Shown here piece after piece: positions 1-4,208 of a DNA stretch of 14,143 bases. Every line of letters begins with the position of its first letter. The stretch's first letter is position 1. Under the pieces are notes generated by a model. It saw nothing but the letters and a program-made list of their open reading frames with translations. It ran no database searches and was not told the DNA's origin. The position numbers were made by a program, and so were the translations under genes. This stretch comes from an uncultured Ruminococcus sp. (GTDB lineage Bacteria; Bacillota; Clostridia; Oscillospirales; Ruminococcaceae), in contig UQQA01000059.1 of the NCBI GenBank assembly GCA_900543105.1, forward strand, positions 1-14,143, given 5' to 3'.

Positions 1-93
1 CTGCAAAACCTGTATTTTATATTACAAATTGTATAATTATATCGAAAAATCACAAATTGAATAAAAATAATTTGCCATTATCCCGAAAAAATG

Positions 94-122
94 TTGTATT
101 TTTAAAGCTTATGTGTTATAAT
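94..122 (+). promoter_or_regulatory. Sigma-A-type promoter for the acidic small protein
   Basis: The -35 box TTGTAT (94-99) is separated by 17 bases from a perfect TATAAT (117-122), which is preceded by an extended -10 TGT. Transcription would start near 129, leaving a leader of about 170 bases before the gene at 301. The string TGTGTTATAAT recurs exactly in the promoter at 6776-6804. Confidence 0.65.
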
Positions 123-233
123 ATTAAATATATAGACAGGTGTTCAGATTTTTTAACAATAGATTTTGATTTGTCAAGCTTGCAAACAAAATTCTATTCG
201 CGAACACGGACTTATTTTCACTATAAACAAAGC

Positions 234-283
234 GCAACGCAAGTGGAGCGCGGCGCGAATTGCCCGCGGGGGCTTCCCCGCTA
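234..283 (+). repeat. GC-rich leader element, copy 1
   Basis: The segment contains AAGTGGAGCG, an AATT core and a perfect 6-bp stem GCGGGG/CCCCGC with a GCTT loop (266-281). It lies directly upstream of the AAAGGAG site at 285-291. A clearly similar arrangement occurs on the minus strand in the cheA leader (6643-6685), where CAAGCGGAGCGG is followed by a GATT core and a GGGG/CCCC stem with a CGTT loop. A dispersed REP-like sequence or a shared RNA leader are both possible. Confidence 0.45.
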
Positions 284-300
284 TAAAGGAGTTGTTTAAT

Positions 301-597
301 ATGAAAGGATTCGGTGCAGTATTTCTCGCATTGGTTTCCGCAGCAGCAGGCGCAGCAGCCGCTGTTTATGCAATGAAGAAGCACGAAGAGCTTGAACAGT
401 ACGATTACGACTATGACGATGATGATGAGATGTACTTCGGCGATGACTGCGATGACGATTGTGACGACTGCTCTTGCAGTTCCTGCACAAGCGAAACACC
501 CGAAGAGCTTGACAAGCTCGATTCCGATGAGCCTGCAGCTGCTCCTGCTCCCGAAGCAGAAGACAAGACCGACTCAAACGAGGATTTTAAGTTCTGA
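301..597 (+). CDS. Small membrane-anchored protein with Asp/Cys-rich tail
   Basis: This is a 98-residue protein that I do not recognise as a named family. The start at 301 is chosen because AAAGGAG (285-291) sits nine bases upstream; an in-frame start at 166 would run through the GC-rich leader and has no such site. Residues 4-24 form an Ala/Gly-rich hydrophobic segment, probably one membrane helix, followed by Lys-Lys. Residues 35-56 are dominated by Asp and Tyr. Five cysteines (50, 54, 57, 59, 62) are spaced C-x3-C-x2-C-x-C-x2-C among aspartates, which suggests metal binding, but this is inference only. The C-terminal third is rich in Ala, Pro and Glu and probably disordered. The gene is monocistronic, with its own promoter and a terminator just downstream. 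Confidence 0.75.
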   Translation: MKGFGAVFLALVSAAAGAAAAVYAMKKHEELEQYDYDYDDDDEMYFGDDCDDDCDDCSCSSCTSETPEELDKLDSDEPAAAPAPEAEDKTDSNEDFKF

Positions 598-614
598 AAA
601 AGTACAAAAATCAA

Positions 615-652
615 GCCGCATATCCCGTAAAAAGGATATGCGGCAGTTTTTT
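615..652. terminator. Intrinsic terminator, probably bidirectional
   Basis: A perfect 11-bp stem (615-625 with 634-644) encloses an 8-base loop and is followed by AGTTTTTT on the plus strand. On the minus strand the same hairpin is followed by TTGATTTTT. It lies between the convergent small protein gene (ends 597) and the toxin gene (ends 660), so it can terminate both. Confidence 0.85.
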
Positions 653-659
653 ATGAACA

Positions 660-1001
660 TCACTCGTATTTGTATAGCTTTTGCATAAGCGTAGGATAAT
701 TTGTCCTGCCATTAAGTACACGGTAAAAGATGATCTTTTTTTCGTCCTCGAAGATCTTATAAAACATCAAATACTTTTCGACAATGACCATACGAAAACC
801 CACTTTTGACATCTTGGGCTCGGGAACTGTTATCCCCGAATATGGGAAAAGAATCAGCTGTTCGACCGCTTTATTCATTTTATCCTTGATGCGAATTGCC
901 CCCTGTTTGCTCCCGAGCATTACGAACGATGAAATTATCCCGGTCATATCGTTGAGCGCGGTCGGAAGGAACTCAACAGCGTATTTATCAGCCGTTTCCA
1001 T
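660..1001 (-). CDS. RelE/ParE-family toxin
   Basis: This is a 113-residue protein of the RelE/ParE superfamily, whose members are mRNA-cleaving (RelE-type) or gyrase-inhibiting (ParE-type) toxins held in check by the partner antitoxin. The sequence shows the family layout: an N-terminal strand (VEFLPTALNDM), two amphipathic helices, and the C-terminal strands ending in RVLNGRTNYPTLM, close to the R-V-x-H-x-R-R-D-Y motif common in ParE-like proteins. The start at 1001 overlaps the last 14 bases of the antitoxin gene, and GGAG lies seven bases upstream inside that gene, so translation is probably coupled. I cannot say from sequence whether the target is ribosome-bound mRNA or gyrase. Confidence 0.85.
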   Translation of the reverse strand: METADKYAVEFLPTALNDMTGIISSFVMLGSKQGAIRIKDKMNKAVEQLILFPYSGITVPEPKMSKVGFRMVIVEKYLMFYKIFEDEKKIIFYRVLNGRTNYPTLMQKLYKYE

Positions 1002-1257
1002 TGATGATCTCCTCCAGCTGAGCGTTCACTTCATCAAGAGAGTAAGTTTTTACACCGCTCAAACGCTGTGCCTCCGCTTCAAGCAGCTTTTCGCGGAGAT
1101 CAAGCATCTCCTCGCGGTACGAATAGGCTTTCATACTCATAACAACAAGGTCGCCCTCGCCGTTTTTGGTGAGGAATACAGGCTGATTTTCCGTTTTGCA
1201 GAATTCCGCAATGTCATTATATTCATTTCTTAAACAAGTGGACGGTTTTATTACCAT
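988..1257 (-). CDS. Phd/YefM-family antitoxin
   Basis: This is an 89-residue antitoxin that should bind and neutralise the adjacent toxin and repress the shared promoter. The N-terminal half carries the Phd/YefM DNA-binding fold signature: IKPSTCLRNEYNDIAEF, then PVFLTKNGEGDLVVMS. The C-terminal half (about 45-89) is a charged helical region of the kind that wraps the toxin. The start at 1257 is preferred over an ATG at 1266, because AAAGGAG (1267-1273) lies nine bases upstream of 1257 but directly abuts 1266. It is the first gene of a two-gene operon, the usual order for this family. Confidence 0.88.
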   Translation of the reverse strand: MVIKPSTCLRNEYNDIAEFCKTENQPVFLTKNGEGDLVVMSMKAYSYREEMLDLREKLLEAEAQRLSGVKTYSLDEVNAQLEEIINGNG

Positions 1258-1287
1258 AATGCTCATCTCCTTTGAAATATCTGTTTC

Positions 1288-1325
1288 CTATGCATATTAT
1301 ATCATTATTCTATGCGTAAAGTCAA
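1288..1325 (-). promoter_or_regulatory. Toxin-antitoxin promoter with possible operator repeats
   Basis: On the minus strand, TTGACT (1320-1325) and a perfect TATAAT (1296-1301) are 18 bases apart, placing the transcript start about 30 bases before the antitoxin gene. The hexamer CTATGC (plus-strand reading) occurs at 1288-1293 and 1310-1315, spaced 22 bases (about two helical turns), one copy on each side of the -10 box. This is a plausible binding site for the antitoxin, but that role is inferred. Confidence 0.65.
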
Positions 1326-1341
1326 GCTTTATCAATAGAAA

Positions 1342-1377
1342 AGCCGTACAAAACTTTTCAAAAGATTTTGTACGGCT
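1342..1377. repeat. Perfect 12-bp hairpin between cheB and the antitoxin gene
   Basis: AGCCGTACAAAA (1342-1353) pairs perfectly with 1366-1377. The 12-base loop contains a further CTTTT-C-AAAAG mini-stem, so the whole folds into one long hairpin. On the minus strand it is followed by TTTTC, a weak U-tract, so it could end transcription coming from cheB about 260 bases upstream. A structural role for the neighbouring palindromic element is also possible. Confidence 0.5.
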
Positions 1378-1384
1378 AATACTA

Positions 1385-1481
1385 ATACTAAACACCAATA
1401 AAACTATAGACAAAAATCGGCGCAAAAACCATATATCAGAATTTTTGCTTGATTTTTCAAATTTTAAATGGTGTTTAGTAT
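1385..1481. mobile_element. MITE-like imperfect palindrome, copy A
   Basis: The ends are perfect 13-bp inverted repeats, ATACTAAACACCA (1385-1397) and its complement (1469-1481). Internal complementary blocks (1412-1418 with 1451-1457, and 1422-1428 with 1442-1448) let it fold into a long hairpin. The left arm reads ATACTAA, 12 bases, CTATAGACAAA (1404-1414), the same order and spacing as in the element at 12900-13058. No protein is encoded. Both elements end in CTAA next to a TA dinucleotide, which would fit TA-targeting IS630/mariner-type mobilisation; this is inference. Confidence 0.5.
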
Positions 1482-1625
1482 AAAATTATCATTTATTAAA
1501 CGCGATATGGTACAAACCGTCACAGAGAGTATCTCAACCTGCAATTTGTCAACTTCTCCGCAAACTATATTTGCGATCATAAACCCATTTTACGCAAAAA
1601 CGAGCGCAGCAAAGCGGGGTGTGAG

Positions 1626-1641
1626 GCAGGGACGTCCCTGC
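1626..1641. repeat. 16-base perfect palindrome at the cheB stop codon
   Basis: GCAGGGACGTCCCTGC is fully self-complementary, and its last base is the final base of the cheB stop codon as read on the minus strand. No U-run follows, so it is a poor terminator. It may be a REP-like sequence that stabilises the 3' end of the chemotaxis transcript. Confidence 0.4.
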
Positions 1642-2753
1642 TATTTCCAACCTGTCGCAAGCTTGTGAACGAGCGCAGCGCCTATCTTTGACAGTGGCAG
1701 CTGCTCCGTGCAAGCGCCGAGCTTGTATGCCTCCATCGGCATACCGTAAACAACGCAGCTTTCCTTGTCCTGACCTATAGTATAAGCGCCTTTTTGATGG
1801 ATTTTCAGCAGACCTCTCGCACCGTCAGCACCCATTCCCGTGAGAAGCGCAGCCGCTGTCTTTGCGCCGACCGTTTCGGCAACGCTGCTGAAAAGAACAT
1901 CGACCGACGGACAGTGTCCCGAAACCTTTTCGCCCTCATAGCACTTTACAAAATAGCCTTTTGCGTCTTTTTTCAGTTCAAGCTGAACTCCGCCTGCACC
2001 GATTATGCAGTCGCCCTGATGCACTCTGTCACCGTCAGATGCCTCACGCACCCGAACAGCGCAGCTTTTGTCGAGCCGCTCCGCATACATTCTTGTAAAA
2101 ACCGGAGGCATATGCTGAACGACAACAACGGGCGGCATATTTTCAGGGAACGATTTTATAACACATTCGAGTGCGTCCGTTCCTCCCGTTGAAGCACCGA
2201 GAGCCACAACGTAACCCTCTGCCGCGCGTTTGTCGAGCAGTGCTATATCTGCTTTGTCGGGCAGCTCGGGAACAGCCTTTTTCAGCGCACTCGCTGTATG
2301 CTCAGACGGAGTGGAAAGTCCGTCTGCCTTTGCGGCCGCAATCCTTTTTCTGTAATTTGCAGGGTTTCCTGCTGCGATGATAGCCTTAGTCGCAATAATG
2401 CTCGCAAATGTTATGAATTCGTTGTTTCGGCTCGGTTTGTGCATAAAATCCGCCGCACCTGCTTTTTTAGCATCGGCTTCGGAGAAATTTTCGTTCGATG
2501 TTACCATTATGCATGGCACGGGATACTGCGACATAAGCTCCTTGACGAATTCAAAGCCGTTCATCTTCGGCATTTCAACGTCGATTATCATAACATCGGG
2601 CTTCAGCTCGGAAACCATATCCTTTGCTTCAAAAGCATCGCTTGCAGTTCCGATCACTTCTATCGAATGGCTCTCCGACAGCTTCTGCGCAAGTGCTTCC
2701 CGAAAAAGCCTCGAATCATCGACGATTATCAGTTTTTTCTTATTAATACTCAT
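1641..2753 (-). CDS. cheB: CheB, chemotaxis protein-glutamate methylesterase/deamidase
   Basis: CheB removes methyl groups from (and deamidates) glutamyl sites of chemoreceptors, counteracting CheR, and is activated when CheA phosphorylates its receiver domain. At 370 residues it has the family's usual length. Residues 7-125 are the receiver domain, with the acidic pair Asp12/Asp13, phospho-acceptor Asp58 (IIDVEMPKMNG) and Lys106 (MHKPS). A linker of about 55 residues leads to the esterase domain (about 180-370), where the catalytic triad is visible: Ser188 in GASTGG, His214 in VVQHMPP and Asp310 in TGMGADG. It follows cheR by 31 bases. No clear Shine-Dalgarno sequence precedes the ATG, and a small hairpin (2765-2788) lies in the gap, so translation may depend on coupling with cheR. 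It is the last gene of the che run. Confidence 0.96.
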   Translation of the reverse strand: MSINKKKLIIVDDSRLFREALAQKLSESHSIEVIGTASDAFEAKDMVSELKPDVMIIDVEMPKMNGFEFVKELMSQYPVPCIMVTSNENFSEADAKKAGAADFMHKPSRNNEFITFASIIATKAIIAAGNPANYRKRIAAAKADGLSTPSEHTASALKKAVPELPDKADIALLDKRAAEGYVVALGASTGGTDALECVIKSFPENMPPVVVVQHMPPVFTRMYAERLDKSCAVRVREASDGDRVHQGDCIIGAGGVQLELKKDAKGYFVKCYEGEKVSGHCPSVDVLFSSVAETVGAKTAAALLTGMGADGARGLLKIHQKGAYTIGQDKESCVVYGMPMEAYKLGACTEQLPLSKIGAALVHKLATGWK

Positions 2754-2764
2754 AGAAATATACT

Positions 2765-2788
2765 TATGAATGGCTTAAAACCGTTCAT
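2765..2788 (-). other. Intercistronic hairpin between cheR and cheB
   Basis: On the minus strand ATGAACGG and CCATTCAT can pair with one C-A mismatch around a short loop. The stem overlaps the cheR stop codon and lies just upstream of cheB, which lacks an obvious ribosome binding site. A role in setting the CheR/CheB ratio is conceivable but unproven. Confidence 0.3.
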
Positions 2789-3606
2789 ACCTTTTTGTCG
2801 CTGCTTATTTTTCTGTAAATGGCTGGCTTTATGTAGGTGTAGCGTGTGCCTTTTCCTACGCTCTCTGCGTGTCCGACGTAGAGATAGCCGCCCTCTTTGG
2901 TAACGTCATAGAAACGTTCAACAAGGGCGTTCTTCGTGTCCATTTCAAAATAGATCATAACGTTTCGGCAGCTTATGAGATCGTATTTTCTTCCGACGGG
3001 TATCTTATCCATAAGATTGAACTGGCGGAATTCGATCATCTTGCGGAGCTTATCCGATGCCTGATAGGTGTTCGCATCGAGCTTGGTGAAATATTTCGTC
3101 ACCCATGCCGCAGGAACGTCCTTCATCTGGTCAGCGGTGTAAACTCCCGAAGAAGCTGTCGCAAGAACATCGGTGTCAAGGTCGGTCGCAAGTATGCGTA
3201 TCACCCAGCCCTTGCCTGCGAAGTATTCATCTATCGTCATCGCAATGGTGTAAGGCTCCTGACCCGTGGACGAAGCGGCGCACCAGACATTGAGCGTCTT
3301 GTCCTTGTTCGTCTTTTCAAAATAAGGCAGAAGCGTTGTTTTGAGATACTCGAAATGCTCGGGTTCACGCATAAAATATGTGTGATTGGTTGTAAGCTTG
3401 TTGACAAGCTGCATCGTTTCCTTTCCCGTCTTGTCGGCAAAGGCGAAATCAATGAACTCCTTGAAGGTCTTGAATCCTCGTGAGGAAACTGTATTGGAAA
3501 GTCTGCCCTCGATAAGAACTCTTTTCTTTTCAAGATTTATCCCGTAGTTTTTCTTCATAAAATCTACAAGACGGTAAAAATCATCATCTGTAAGTTTAAG
3601 CAGCAT
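2785..3606 (-). CDS. cheR: CheR, chemotaxis protein methyltransferase
   Basis: CheR transfers methyl groups from S-adenosylmethionine to glutamates in chemoreceptors during adaptation. The 273-residue protein has the expected two parts: an N-terminal all-helical domain (about 1-70) and a SAM-dependent methyltransferase domain. Signature blocks are TNHTYFMREPEHF (73-85), the SAM-binding WCAASSTGQEPYTIAM (108-123), ATDLDTDVL (140-148) and ISCRNVMIYF (211-220), followed by GGYLYVGHAES near 239-249. CGGAG lies about ten bases before the ATG. It is separated from cheW by 56 bases and from cheB by 31, so the methylation and demethylation enzymes are co-transcribed. Confidence 0.96.
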   Translation of the reverse strand: MLLKLTDDDFYRLVDFMKKNYGINLEKKRVLIEGRLSNTVSSRGFKTFKEFIDFAFADKTGKETMQLVNKLTTNHTYFMREPEHFEYLKTTLLPYFEKTNKDKTLNVWCAASSTGQEPYTIAMTIDEYFAGKGWVIRILATDLDTDVLATASSGVYTADQMKDVPAAWVTKYFTKLDANTYQASDKLRKMIEFRQFNLMDKIPVGRKYDLISCRNVMIYFEMDTKNALVERFYDVTKEGGYLYVGHAESVGKGTRYTYIKPAIYRKISSDKKV

Positions 3607-3662
3607 TTTATTTTTGCTCCGTAAAAAGTTTTATTAGTTGCGAAGTTTATTCGCATTGAGTG

Positions 3663-4136
3663 TTATTCATTTGCAACGAGCTTATGACAGTCGAGGAGAA
3701 GCTTTATATCGTCCTCAAAGTTGATAATGCTCTTTATATAGTGGTTTGCGTTGACGTTCTTGCTGTCGGGAACCTTGCTGATAATATTCTTGTCGGCAAC
3801 GATAACCTCCTGAACACGGTCAACGATAACGCCCACCTGTTCGCCGCTCTCGAATTCGAGAACGATGATGCAGGTCCTGTCGTCGTAAGGGATCTCTTCC
3901 ATTCCGAAGCGCTTTCTGATGCTGATAACGGGGACTATCTTACCTCTGAGGTTGATAACGCCCTTTATGTAATCGGGTATCTTCGGAACGACTGTTATCT
4001 GTTCAATGCTGATGATCTCGTTGATGAACTCGATCTCAATGCCGTATGTTTTTTCGCCGATAGTGAAGAAAAGTATCTCCGTTCCGTCGGCGGTAAAGGT
4101 CTTTTTCTTGTCGGCGGTATAAATTTCATCGCTCAT
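3663..4136 (-). CDS. cheW: CheW, receptor-kinase coupling protein
   Basis: CheW links chemoreceptors to the CheA kinase in the membrane-associated signalling array. The 157-residue protein is a single CheW-like domain: the N-terminal strand ILFFTIGEKTYGIEIEFINEI, the hallmark VINLRGKIVPVISIRKRFGM, and GVIVDRVQEVIVADK toward the C-terminus. The start at 4136 is preferred over an in-frame ATG at 4145, because AAAGGAAG (4146-4153) is nine bases upstream of the former and directly abuts the latter. It lies 72 bases downstream of cheA and 56 bases upstream of cheR in the same direction. The P5 domain of the neighbouring CheA is a paralogous fold and is the expected binding partner. Confidence 0.95.
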   Translation of the reverse strand: MSDEIYTADKKKTFTADGTEILFFTIGEKTYGIEIEFINEIISIEQITVVPKIPDYIKGVINLRGKIVPVISIRKRFGMEEIPYDDRTCIIVLEFESGEQVGVIVDRVQEVIVADKNIISKVPDSKNVNANHYIKSIINFEDDIKLLLDCHKLVANE

Positions 4137-4208
4137 TTTATTCATCTTCCTTTGAGTTATTCGGGACTGTATCCGAGCTCCCGTAGGCTCTTTTCAATGC
4201 GGTTTAAA

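Larger units (their letters stand above)
1..300. other. Gene-free left end with promoter and leader
   Basis: I find no convincing gene here. The stretch is AT-rich up to about 205 and then becomes GC-rich. It holds the predicted promoter at 94-122, a leader of about 170 bases, a GC-rich hairpin at 266-281 and the ribosome binding site of the small protein gene that starts at 301. The GC-rich part (about 234-283) resembles the cheA leader; see the repeat entries. Confidence 0.6.
1274..1640. other. Gene-free stretch between cheB and the toxin-antitoxin operon
   Basis: No reading frame here has a ribosome binding site or protein-like composition. It contains the antitoxin promoter, the hairpin at 1342-1377, the MITE-like element at 1385-1481, a small stem at 1559-1575 (CGCAAA/TTTGCG) and, abutting the cheB stop codon, a 16-base perfect palindrome. 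Apart from these I see nothing between 1482 and 1625. Confidence 0.6.

Noticed and set aside
266..291. Possible riboswitch in the leader of the gene at 301
   Set aside because: Only one short strong stem is visible, and it matches no riboswitch class I know; a REP-like repeat is simpler.
166..300. N-terminal extension of the acidic small protein from an ATG at 166
   Set aside because: The extension translates the GC-rich leader hairpin, has no ribosome binding site, and a strong site precedes the ATG at 301.
1342..1481. CRISPR or tandem repeat array
   Set aside because: The repeats here are inverted and not regularly spaced with unique spacers.
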